Below are positions 1-7,104 of a DNA stretch of 64,000 nucleotides, piece by piece (the first letter of the stretch is position 1; each line of letters opens with the position of its first letter). The position numbers and the translations under genes were made by a program. The notes below the pieces were generated by a model. That model searched no databases. It worked only from the letters and a program-made list of their open reading frames with translations, and was not told where the DNA came from. Source of the stretch: Bradyrhizobium iriomotense (lineage in GTDB: Bacteria > Pseudomonadota > Alphaproteobacteria > Rhizobiales > Xanthobacteraceae); assembly GCF_018130765.1 (NCBI RefSeq), contig NZ_JAFCJZ010000011.1:62001-126000 (forward strand), in the 5' to 3' direction.

Positions 1-10
1 GTTATTGTTT

Positions 11-59
11 GCGCATGATCTTTTCGGAAAACCGCTGCGCACTTTTCCAGATCATGCGC
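11..59. repeat. Short dispersed palindrome upstream of gatC
   Basis: Ten-base inverted ends (GCGCATGATC at 11-20 and GATCATGCGC at 50-59) enclose a TTTTCGGAAAA / TTTTCC core, so the transcript would fold into one hairpin. Elements of this look are common between genes in rhizobia (recalled, not searched). It ends about 74 bases before gatC and could lie in its promoter region or end an upstream transcript. Confidence 0.55.
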
Positions 60-132
60 GTAGCGCCGGTTGCAGCGCAAAAGCGGCCTCTGCTATACGG
101 CACATAGGTTTTGCCGTGAGAGGCCTTATATA

Positions 133-420
133 ATGTCCGTCGACGCCGCTACCGTCCGCCGCATCGCGCATCTGGCGCGCATTGCGGTTTCCGAGGATGA
201 GGTTCCGCATCTGCAGGGCGAGCTCAACGCCATGCTCGCCTTTGTCGAGCAGCTCTCGGAGGTCAATGTCGAGGGCGTGGAGCCGATGACCTCGGTCACC
301 CCGATGCAGATGAAGAAGCGGCAGGACGTAGTCAATGACGGCGACATCGCCGACGATATCGTTGCCAACGCGCCGGCGACCGAAGGTCACTTCTTCCTGG
401 TGCCGAAGGTCGTCGAGTAA
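133..420 (+). CDS. gatC: Asp-tRNA(Asn)/Glu-tRNA(Gln) amidotransferase subunit C
   Basis: Small (95 aa) subunit of the GatCAB amidotransferase, which converts Glu-tRNA(Gln) and Asp-tRNA(Asn) into Gln-tRNA and Asn-tRNA in the cytoplasm. GatC wraps round GatA and stabilises the complex. The N-terminal helix (TVRRIAHLARIAVSEDEV), the middle (LNAMLAFVEQLSEVNVEGVEPM) and the end (ATEGHFFLVPKVVE) are typical of the family, and length is normal. The ATG at 133 was chosen because homology begins there; a longer frame from 70 adds unrelated residues. First gene of an operon continuing into gatA and gatB. Confidence 0.95.
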   Translation: MSVDAATVRRIAHLARIAVSEDEVPHLQGELNAMLAFVEQLSEVNVEGVEPMTSVTPMQMKKRQDVVNDGDIADDIVANAPATEGHFFLVPKVVE

Positions 421-437
421 ATTTCAAGAGTGGTCCG

Positions 438-650
438 ATGTGTCTGCTTTGCGACGATGAGAAGGCCTATCAGGCCTACATGAATTACCTCGACAAGATG
501 GAGCGGCAGGGCAAGGCTGCCGATCCCAATGTCGCGGTCAATGCCGTGCTCGACGAGATCGAGGCGGCCGCGAAAGCCGCCGCCAAAAAAGACGACCCGG
601 CCAACGACAAGACCCTGTCTCCGTTCTTCTGCAGCCCGATCAATAAATGA
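438..650 (+). CDS. Small conserved-looking protein between gatC and gatA
   Basis: A 70-residue product starting MCLLCDDEKAYQAYMNYLDK, with a CxxC at residues 2-5, a helical acidic/Ala-Lys middle and the tail SPFFCSPINK, which carries a third Cys. It starts 17 bases after gatC and its TGA overlaps the gatA ATG (ATGA at 647-650), so translation is probably coupled. The CxxC could bind metal or be redox active, but no family was recognised. Similar small genes between gatC and gatA are recalled in Bradyrhizobium; this needs a search. Confidence 0.7.
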   Translation: MCLLCDDEKAYQAYMNYLDKMERQGKAADPNVAVNAVLDEIEAAAKAAAKKDDPANDKTLSPFFCSPINK

Positions 651-2122
651 CCGATTTGACATCGCTGACGCTCGCCGAGGCCCGCAAGGGTCTCGCCGAC
701 AAGACTTTCACGTCACTCGAGCTGACCGACGCGCATCTTTCCGCGATCGAAGCCGCGCGCGTGCTCAATGCCTTCGTGATGGAAACGCCGGATCAGGCGC
801 GCGACATGGCGCGCGAGGCCGACGCCAAGATCGCCAAGGGTGAGGGCGGCCCGCTCGCGGGCATCCCGCTCGGCATCAAGGACCTGTTCGCGACCAAGGG
901 CGTGCGCACCACGGCGTGCTCGAAGATTTTGGGCAATTTCGTGCCGACCTATGAGTCGACCGTGACCTCGCAGCTCTGGCGCGACGGCGCGGTGATGCTG
1001 GGCAAGCTCAACAATGACGAGTTCGCGATGGGCTCGGCGAACGAGACCTCGTGCTTCGGCCCCGTCGGCAATCCCTGGCGGCGCGAGGGGAGCAACACGA
1101 CGCTGGTGCCGGGCGGCTCGTCCGGCGGCTCGGCCTCGGCGGTGGCGGCGCTGCTGTGCATGGGCGCGACCGCGACCGACACCGGCGGCTCGATCCGCCA
1201 GCCGGCTGCGTTCACCGCGACCGTCGGCATCAAGCCGACCTATGGCCGCTGCTCGCGCTGGGGCATCGTCGCCTTTGCCTCCTCGCTCGACCAGGCAGGT
1301 CCCATTGCGCGCAGCGTGCGCGATGCCGCGATGCTGCTGCGCTCGATGGCCGGGCACGATCCTAAGGACACCACGTCTGTCGATATTCCCGTGCCGGATT
1401 ACGAGGCTGCGATCGGCAAGTCCGTGAAGGGCATGAAGATCGGCATCCCCAAGGAGTATCGTCTCGACGGCATGCCGGCCGAGATCGAGAAACTCTGGGG
1501 CGAGGGCGCGGCGTGGCTCAGGAGCGCCGGCGCCGAGCTCGTCGAGGTGTCGCTGCCGCACACCAAATACGCGCTGCCGGCCTATTACATCGTGGCGCCC
1601 GCGGAAGCGTCCTCCAACCTCGCGCGGTATGACGGCGTCCGCTACGGCCTGCGCGAGCAGGGAAAGAACATCATCGAGCTCTACGAGAACACCCGCGCCG
1701 AAGGTTTTGGCGCAGAGGTGCGCCGCCGCGTCATGATCGGCACCTACGTGCTCTCGGCCGGCTATTACGACGCCTATTATCTGCGCGCCCAGAAGGTGCG
1801 CACGCTGATCAAGAAGGATTTTGAGGATTGCTTCGCCAAGGGTGTCGACGCGATCCTGACCCCGGCGACGCCGTCGGCGGCCTTCGGCATCGGCGAGAAG
1901 GGCGGCGCCGATCCGGTCGAGATGTATCTCAACGACATCTTCACGGTGACCGTGAACATGGCGGGCCTGCCCGGCATCGCCGTGCCCGCCGGCAAGGATC
2001 CGCAGGGCCTGCCGCTTGGGCTGCAGCTGATCGGCCGTCCGTTCGAGGAGGAGACGCTGTTCTCGCTCGGCGAGGTGATCGAGCAGGCGGCCGGCCGCTT
2101 CACGCCCGCGAGGTGGTGGTGA
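647..2122 (+). CDS. gatA: Asp-tRNA(Asn)/Glu-tRNA(Gln) amidotransferase subunit A
   Basis: Catalytic amidase of GatCAB (491 aa). It hydrolyses glutamine and passes ammonia to GatB for transamidation of misacylated tRNA. The amidase-signature Ser-cisSer-Lys triad is readable: Lys78 in GIPLGIKDLF, Ser158 in PGGSSGGSASAVA and Ser182 in TDTGGSIRQPA. Length is normal. Its ATG overlaps the stop of the preceding small gene, and its TGA (2120-2122) overlaps the GTG of the next one, so all five genes of this operon are tightly packed. Confidence 0.97.
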   Translation: MTDLTSLTLAEARKGLADKTFTSLELTDAHLSAIEAARVLNAFVMETPDQARDMAREADAKIAKGEGGPLAGIPLGIKDLFATKGVRTTACSKILGNFVPTYESTVTSQLWRDGAVMLGKLNNDEFAMGSANETSCFGPVGNPWRREGSNTTLVPGGSSGGSASAVAALLCMGATATDTGGSIRQPAAFTATVGIKPTYGRCSRWGIVAFASSLDQAGPIARSVRDAAMLLRSMAGHDPKDTTSVDIPVPDYEAAIGKSVKGMKIGIPKEYRLDGMPAEIEKLWGEGAAWLRSAGAELVEVSLPHTKYALPAYYIVAPAEASSNLARYDGVRYGLREQGKNIIELYENTRAEGFGAEVRRRVMIGTYVLSAGYYDAYYLRAQKVRTLIKKDFEDCFAKGVDAILTPATPSAAFGIGEKGGADPVEMYLNDIFTVTVNMAGLPGIAVPAGKDPQGLPLGLQLIGRPFEEETLFSLGEVIEQAAGRFTPARWW

Positions 2123-2415
2123 ATGTCGCTGATTTCATCGCGAGCCTCGACGGCGCGGCGCCCGCGCCTGGCCTGAGCGCGCCGCTTAGAGGTCTCTGGT
2201 GGGCCGCCAAGGGCGACTGGGACCAGGCGCACAAGATCGTTCAGGACGACCAGGGTCGCGACGCCGCCTGGGTGCACGCATATTTGCACCGCGTCGAAGG
2301 CGATCTCGGCAATGCCGGCTACTGGTACCGCCAGGCCGGCCAGGTCGCGGCAAAGGATTCATTGGAAGCGGAGTGGGAGCGGATCGCTGCCACGCTGCTC
2401 GGGAGCAAGACATGA
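2119..2415 (+). CDS. Small hypothetical protein between gatA and gatB
   Basis: A 98-residue product starting at GTG 2119 (further GTG codons at 2113 and 2116), overlapping the gatA stop. Its own TGA overlaps the gatB ATG (2412-2415). The middle (GLWWAAKGDWDQAHKIVQDD, then WVHAYLHRVEGDLGNAGYWY) looks like one helical TPR/Sel1-like hairpin: small-large alternation with GD, AH and LGNA. It is not part of GatA or GatB. Coupling on both sides suggests co-translation with the amidotransferase, but no function can be assigned. Confidence 0.75.
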   Translation: MNVADFIASLDGAAPAPGLSAPLRGLWWAAKGDWDQAHKIVQDDQGRDAAWVHAYLHRVEGDLGNAGYWYRQAGQVAAKDSLEAEWERIAATLLGSKT

Positions 2416-3890
2416 GCACGGCCACGCACAAGCTTCTCAAGGGCTCAACCGGTGACTGGGAGATGGTCATCGGCATGGAGATCCATGCCCAGGTGACGTC
2501 GAACGCGAAACTGTTCTCGGGCGCGTCCACCGCGTTCGGCGGCGAGCCGAACAGCCACGTGTCGCTGGTCGATGTTGCGATGCCGGGCATGCTGCCCGTC
2601 ATCAACGAGGAATGTGTCAGGCAGGCTGTCCGGACCGGGCTTGGCCTCAACGCCAAGATCAATCTGCGTTCGGTCTTCGACCGGAAAAACTATTTCTATC
2701 CGGACCTGCCGCAGGGCTACCAGATCAGCCAGTACAAGTCGCCGGTGGTGGGCGAGGGTGAGGTGCTGGTCGAGCTCGACGGCGGCCGCAGCGTCACCAT
2801 CGGCATCGAGCGCCTGCATATCGAGCAGGATCCCGGCAAAATGCTGCATGACCAGTCGCCGTCGCTGTCCTTCATCGACTTCAACCGCTGCGGCGTGGCG
2901 CTGATGGAGATTGTCTCAAAACCGGACATCCGCGACGCCGAGCAGGCCAAGGCCTATGTGACCAAGCTGCGCTCAATCATGCGCTATCTCGGCACCTGTG
3001 ACGGTGACATGGAGAAGGGAAATCTGCGCGCCGACGTCAACGTGTCCGTGCGCAAGCCCGGCGGGCCGCTCGGCACCCGCTGCGAAATCAAGAACATGAA
3101 CTCGATCAACTTCATCGGCCAGGCGATCGAGTATGAAGCGCGGCGCCAGATCGAGATCATCGAGGACGGTGGGCAGATCGAGCAGGAGACGCGCCGGTTC
3201 GACCCCGACAAGGGCGAGACGCGCTCGATGCGGTCGAAGGAAGAGGCGCACGACTATCGCTACTTCCCCGATCCCGACCTGTTGCCGCTGGAGTTCAGCC
3301 AGGAGTTCGTCGACGAGCTGAAAGCGAAGCTCCCTGAGCTGCCGGACCAGAAGAAGACGCGCTTCGTCGCCGATTTCGGTCTCTCTGCCTATGATGCGAG
3401 CGTGCTCGTCGCCGAGCGCGAGAGCGCGGTGTTCTACGAGACGGTGCTCGACAAGCTCGCCAACCGCGCGCGCGACGGCAAGATGGCGGCGAACTGGGTG
3501 ATCAACGAGCTGTTCGGCCGTCTCAACAAGGAAGGCCGGGATATTACGGACTCTCCGGTCAATGCCGAGCAGCTCGCAGCAATCATCGACCTGATCGGCG
3601 AGGGTACGATCTCCGGTAAGATCGCCAAGGATCTGTTCGAGATCGTCTGGCAGGAAGGCGGCGACCCCCGTGCGCTGGTCGAAAGCCGCGGCATGAAGCA
3701 GGTTACCGACCTCTCGGCGATCGAGAAGGTGGTCGACGACATCATCGCGGCCAATCCCGACAAGGCTGCGCAGGTGAAGGACAAGCCGCAGTCGCTGGGA
3801 TGGTTCGTCGGCCAGGTGATGAAGGCGTCCGGCGGCAAGGCGAACCCGCAGAGCGTCAACGACGTGCTCAAGTCTAAGCTCGGCGTCTAG
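2412..3890 (+). CDS. gatB: Asp-tRNA(Asn)/Glu-tRNA(Gln) amidotransferase subunit B
   Basis: Kinase/transamidase and tRNA-binding subunit of GatCAB (492 aa). Family marks are GMEIHAQV near residue 20, DFNRCGVALMEIVSKPD, the RADVNVSVR segment, KNMNSINF, HDYRYFPDPDLLPL, and a C-terminal tail domain (NAEQLAAIIDLIGEGTISGK) that reads the tRNA elbow. The ATG at 2412 was chosen because the family N-terminus (STATHKLLKGSTGDWEMVIG) follows; upstream residues in this frame have no homology. Last gene of the operon, followed by a hairpin at 3910. Confidence 0.97.
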   Translation: MSTATHKLLKGSTGDWEMVIGMEIHAQVTSNAKLFSGASTAFGGEPNSHVSLVDVAMPGMLPVINEECVRQAVRTGLGLNAKINLRSVFDRKNYFYPDLPQGYQISQYKSPVVGEGEVLVELDGGRSVTIGIERLHIEQDPGKMLHDQSPSLSFIDFNRCGVALMEIVSKPDIRDAEQAKAYVTKLRSIMRYLGTCDGDMEKGNLRADVNVSVRKPGGPLGTRCEIKNMNSINFIGQAIEYEARRQIEIIEDGGQIEQETRRFDPDKGETRSMRSKEEAHDYRYFPDPDLLPLEFSQEFVDELKAKLPELPDQKKTRFVADFGLSAYDASVLVAERESAVFYETVLDKLANRARDGKMAANWVINELFGRLNKEGRDITDSPVNAEQLAAIIDLIGEGTISGKIAKDLFEIVWQEGGDPRALVESRGMKQVTDLSAIEKVVDDIIAANPDKAAQVKDKPQSLGWFVGQVMKASGGKANPQSVNDVLKSKLGV

Positions 3891-3909
3891 CCTCACGCGT
3901 TCGAACGAG

Positions 3910-3939
3910 GTGACGGACGCGCTCCGTCACTTCGCTTTG
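3910..3939 (+). terminator. Probable terminator after gatB
   Basis: GTGACGGA (3910-3917) pairs with TCCGTCAC (3923-3930) across a five-base loop, 20 bases after the gatB stop, followed by the moderately T-rich TTCGCTTTGG. The U-run is weak, so efficiency is uncertain. Confidence 0.45.
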
Positions 3940-4455
3940 GTTCGCGATGCGACGCCCGCGCGCATCCTCGAGCGGCAAACATCACCCGCTTAGGGCGCGC
4001 AGCGCCACCGAATCGCCGTCGCGCGATTCGCGTAAAACGGCGGCTTGCACACGCTCTGACGAGCGCTTGCGCCGTTAAGCATGAAAATAATTTCGTTGCC
4101 AAAATTCGCGACTCAGAGTCCGCGACTCGCCTCCGCGAGGCGATCGAGCGCTTTGCAGCGTGCTTCGTCGCACTGATCACGCGTGATGTGCGTGCACAGA
4201 ATAATACTTGCTGCATAGAGTTTTTTTGCAATCGCTGCGCTTGACGACGTCGATGCTGCGACAAGCATTTGCAATCGCGGACGCGTGTCTCTGCGTGTCG
4301 GCAAATCAAGCGCGGCTGGCGCACGCGCACCGCGCCGTCAACACTTCCTTAAGTGAGAAGATGTTTTTTTCGTCGTGTTGGTGTATTCGGGGTGAGTGCA
4401 TTCGATCCCCGAGTGCACGCAGCGATTAAAGCCATCTCACACATCGGAGGGCAAC
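3940..4455. other. Long leader / intergenic region before the histone-like gene
   Basis: About 515 bases without a convincing gene. The middle (roughly 4080-4240) is AT-richer than its surroundings, with T-runs at 4221-4227 and 4362-4369. Just before the small gene, TCGGGG at 4388 and CCCCGA at 4408 could form a hairpin. Open frames here on both strands have no recognisable composition. It may hold the promoter and a structured 5' leader for the gene at 4456. Confidence 0.4.
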
Positions 4456-4548
4456 ATGGCCAAGAAAGCGAAGAAGGCGAAGAAGGCGAAGAGCGCAGTG
4501 AAGAAGACTGCGAAGAAGACCCGCAAGGTCGCGAAGAAGAAGAAGTAA
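4456..4548 (+). CDS. 30-residue lysine/alanine-rich histone H1 tail-like protein
   Basis: A very short gene: ATG at 4456, stop TAA at 4546-4548, strong ribosome site CGGAGGG five bases upstream. The peptide starts MAKKAKKAKKAKSAVKKTAK and continues KTRKVAKKKK; about half its residues are Lys and the rest mostly Ala, Thr, Val, Ser. This AKK-repeat composition matches histone H1/Hc1-type C-terminal tails, which bind DNA without a fold, so it may be a free nucleoid-binding peptide. AAG and GCG codons dominate, as in real genes here. DNA or RNA binding is inferred from charge only. Confidence 0.65.
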   Translation: MAKKAKKAKKAKSAVKKTAKKTRKVAKKKK

Positions 4549-4563
4549 CTTCGCTTCTGAAGT

Positions 4564-4587
4564 TGCCGGCTCTTAAAGCAGCCGGCA
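4564..4587 (+). terminator. Hairpin after the histone-like gene
   Basis: TGCCGGCT (4564-4571) pairs with AGCCGGCA (4580-4587) across an eight-base loop, 16 bases after the stop. No T-run follows, so it may be an mRNA 3'-end stabiliser rather than an intrinsic terminator. Confidence 0.4.
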
Positions 4588-5157
4588 CGTCATCAGCGCC
4601 TCCCAGAGGTTCTGGTCGACGATAGAGGGTGTCGGCGAGACATCAGGTCAACGGTCGGATCGCTCTCTTTCGCGGTCCGGCAGAAGAAACAAGTTTTCTT
4701 CGTTCGGTGCGGTTCTCTTTCCAAAGGGCTCCGCAATTCCGCAAGCGGCCTTCGGGTCAACGTGGAATCTGGTCCTGACGTGTTCGCCGACGCCCTCGTT
4801 CTCCCTGAGGCCGGGGTATTGCCGGCATTCCCTTTCCCGACATTGCTGATCTGACCGCGACGCGTCCGCGCCGCTCTTGTCGTGCTGCCTTCGGGCAGGC
4901 GAGGGCTGCGGCGCTTGTTCGCCGTCTCTCCCATGGGCTGTCACCGCACGGCTCCGACCGGGCGATCCAGTACGCCGGGGCCTCTCGTTGGACGTCGCTG
5001 TTCCGGGAACCGAGTCGTCCGCTTGCCACCTTCGCTGAAGCTTCGGCGTCCTGAGATCGCGAGCTCCGGCGAAGCCTTGGCGCGGCCAGGTAGCGAGCCG
5101 CTGGTGATGACAGCGAGCAGGGATGCTGCGGGACATGCGCGCCTCCGCGCGCAATGG
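4588..5157. other. Gene-poor stretch
   Basis: About 570 bases with several overlapping open frames on both strands, but none has a ribosome site with plausible protein composition; the translations are Arg/Pro/Ser-rich, as expected of GC-rich noncoding DNA. No tRNA, terminator or clean inverted repeat was seen. Confidence 0.35.
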
Positions 5158-5316
5158 TTATCGTTCTCCGAAAATCCCAGGGTAAACCGAATCTGACGAA
5201 TCGCAGAAGTGCCTGCAAATCGGGGACTTCTTGAATTCCTCGCGCAGGCCTCGCGCGCTCGCGTTTACGTCTGCTTCATCGCGATACTTAAACTGCCATT
5301 CAAATTTGCCCGCCAT
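5158..5316 (-). CDS. Small hypothetical protein
   Basis: A 52-residue frame on the minus strand starting MAGKFEWQFKYRDEADVNAS, then ARGLREEFKKSPICRHFCDS and a short tail ending in GER. The start at 5316 has GGAGG five bases upstream; a second ATG lies at 5319. Unlike the surrounding frames it has balanced composition (Phe, Trp, Tyr, Asp, Glu, Lys), which supports a real gene. No family recognised. It is isolated, divergent from the Sel1-like gene at 5469. Confidence 0.45.
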   Translation of the reverse strand: MAGKFEWQFKYRDEADVNASARGLREEFKKSPICRHFCDSSDSVYPGIFGER

Positions 5317-5468
5317 CATCGCCTCCAACAAGCCGGCAAACGGCTTGGGCAAGAAGACTTGGGGAAGAGTTGAACACCGCGCGATCCCAGAAGGGATCAT
5401 GCACATCAGAGCTGGACGGGAGCCGCGCTCGGGGGAACGAGGCGGCACAAGAACAAAGGGGATGCGTT

Positions 5469-5735
5469 ATGTTTCAGGGTACTTTCGATCTGGAGACGGC
5501 GACGCCGATCGACACGAACGCGCTGTCGGACGTGCTGTTCGAGCGCGGGATCTATTGGGCGAGCGGCCGCTCCGGCCTTGTCGATCTCGTCGCCGCGCAC
5601 AAATGGTTCAATCTGGCCGCGCTGAAGGGCCGCAAGGATGCCGTGGCGTTGCGCCAGGAAGTCGCCGGGCAGATGTCGGATGCCGAGATCTCGGCCGCGC
5701 AGCGCGACGCGAGGGCCTGGGTTTCCGCCCACTGA
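5469..5735 (+). CDS. Short Sel1-repeat-like protein
   Basis: An 88-residue protein with one readable Sel1/TPR-like unit: ALSDVLFERGIYWASGRSGL followed by VDLVAAHKWFNLAALKGRKD, where AHKWFNLAALKG is the classic Sel1 helix turn. The C-terminal QMSDAEISAAQRDARAW resembles the closing helix of such proteins. The ATG at 5469 follows AAAGGGG; the frame is open further upstream but shows no homology. No signal peptide. Probably a small cytoplasmic interaction module; partner unknown. Confidence 0.75.
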   Translation: MFQGTFDLETATPIDTNALSDVLFERGIYWASGRSGLVDLVAAHKWFNLAALKGRKDAVALRQEVAGQMSDAEISAAQRDARAWVSAH

Positions 5736-5830
5736 ACCGAGAATCGCGTCCGGCCCCGTGTTTTCACGGGGGAAGCCCGTTGCGTTGAATCAATGGTTTC
5801 GCCGTGCCGCCGCTTAAGACCCGGCCCGGT

Positions 5831-6040
5831 ATGAGCGCCCGTGACACGAATGGACAATGGCTGCCGATTCAGATCGCGCCCGACGATTGCGATCTGGAAC
5901 TCGGACGGCCGCACAAGACAGGCATCGTGCCCTGGACCTTTCCGGCCCGCCGCAGGTCCGGCATCTGGTTCAATGTCTGGGCCGACGAGCCGGTGCTGAT
6001 TTCGCCCTCGCATTGGCGCATCTGGCGGTCCGGCTGCTAG
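5831..6040 (+). CDS. Small hypothetical protein
   Basis: A 69-residue product starting MSARDTNGQWLPIQIAPDD, rich in Trp and Pro (PWTFPARRRSGIWFNVWADE). An upstream ATG at 5804 would add nine residues. Composition is protein-like and the gene lies in the same orientation as its neighbour at 5469, but no ribosome site is obvious. No family recognised and no membrane segment. Confidence 0.5.
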   Translation: MSARDTNGQWLPIQIAPDDCDLELGRPHKTGIVPWTFPARRRSGIWFNVWADEPVLISPSHWRIWRSGC

Positions 6041-6172
6041 GCGCGGACACACATATATAAGGTGATCGCGAATCGCGCCTGAGCTCGGATCCTTGGTGCG
6101 GGGCTTTCGCAGCCGTTCGGTGGTCGCTTTCAGGTGAAAGAACCCACAGGCCTCAGTGCTGCTGCTGTTGAG

Positions 6173-6265
6173 TGGCGGAGAGGGAGGGATTCGAACCCTC
6201 GATACAGCTTGAGACCGTATGACGCTTTAGCAAAGCGTTGCCTTCAGCCACTCGGCCACCTCTCC
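6173..6265 (-). tRNA. tRNA-Ser (anticodon GCT)
   Basis: On the minus strand the gene starts GGAGAGGTGGCCGAGTGGCT, has an anticodon loop with GCT, a long variable arm as expected for a class II serine tRNA, the T-loop GGTTCGAATCC, and closes with CCTCTCCG and an encoded CCA (the TGG at 6173-6175). The 93-nt length fits tRNA-Ser. It reads AGC/AGT codons. No integrase gene or att repeat was seen beside it. Confidence 0.95.
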
Positions 6266-6270
6266 GGTGC

Positions 6271-7104
6271 GAGCCTTATGCATCTAATTGCTTGAGCCGG
6301 TCAATTTGGAAGCGGGTGTTTTCGCTCGAATATTCCCATCGATTTTCCAAACAAATCGGTTTGCGCTCGGGGCGAGAACCTGAGGCGGCGAGAACGGATC
6401 AGTGAGCTGGATTCGTCTGGCGTCCCAAAACAAGGACGCCTTTCGCGGATGAGCGCTGCTTTTCCTACCCAAGCACCTGACATTACTTATAGATTCTCGG
6501 AGCTTGCGCGCGCCAGCGCCTGTCTGGGTTCCTCCGGCTCCGCAATCGTCCCCCGCCATCCCTAAGAGTATGCCGCAGCCTGGGAGCGCCATTGTGACCG
6601 CGCGGCACCCAGAGATGAGTCACGAAAAGAGCCGCGGAAGGAGGCTGAGCCTTGTCCTTGAGTCTCCTTCTGATTCCACGATTCGAGCGCGTCAAAGCCC
6701 GTGCGAGCGAACGCGTTGTCCGTCGCTCCTTAACTGGGGAGTTTTCATGGCAAATGGAACCGCCGCGAAAATGATAGCAAAAACAGAATGTTATGAGGGC
6801 ACTGCGATCACATCTGCGTGTTATTTGTGCAACACCCATCGGAAAACGCGCCTCTTAGGCCCGGTTAGAAGCGTTCTGTTGTTGTGTGTGCAAGGACGTT
6901 CGGTAATTGTGACTGAGCGACGGAGGGGGGCATCCCGAGGTCGTCCCGTTTTAGGTGGTTCGCTTAAGTCCCTCGCGTTCAGCGGGTGTGTCCGAAGGCG
7001 CGAAGCGACTAAGCGGTGAGTTAAGGGACAAGGGAACCAACCTTAGGGTGTCGTCACCCAGCGGATCCGGAACCTTCCCTATAGAGCAAACTTGGAGGTT
7101 TAAC
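6271..7104. other. Long porin upstream region
   Basis: About 830 bases between the tRNA and the porin with no convincing gene: the longest frames (e.g. plus strand from 6504) lack ribosome sites and are Arg/Ser-rich. From 6740 to 6900 the sequence is AT-richer and probably holds the porin promoter. Nearer the gene, GTCCCT (6969) and AGGGAC (7022) sit in roughly inverted order, and the ribosome site TTGGAGG lies at 7092. A long untranslated leader is plausible for a highly expressed porin, but no start site can be read. Confidence 0.35.

Noticed and set aside
6173..6265. tRNA-Ser as an island attachment site
   Set aside because: No integrase gene and no repeated 3' end of the tRNA was found nearby.
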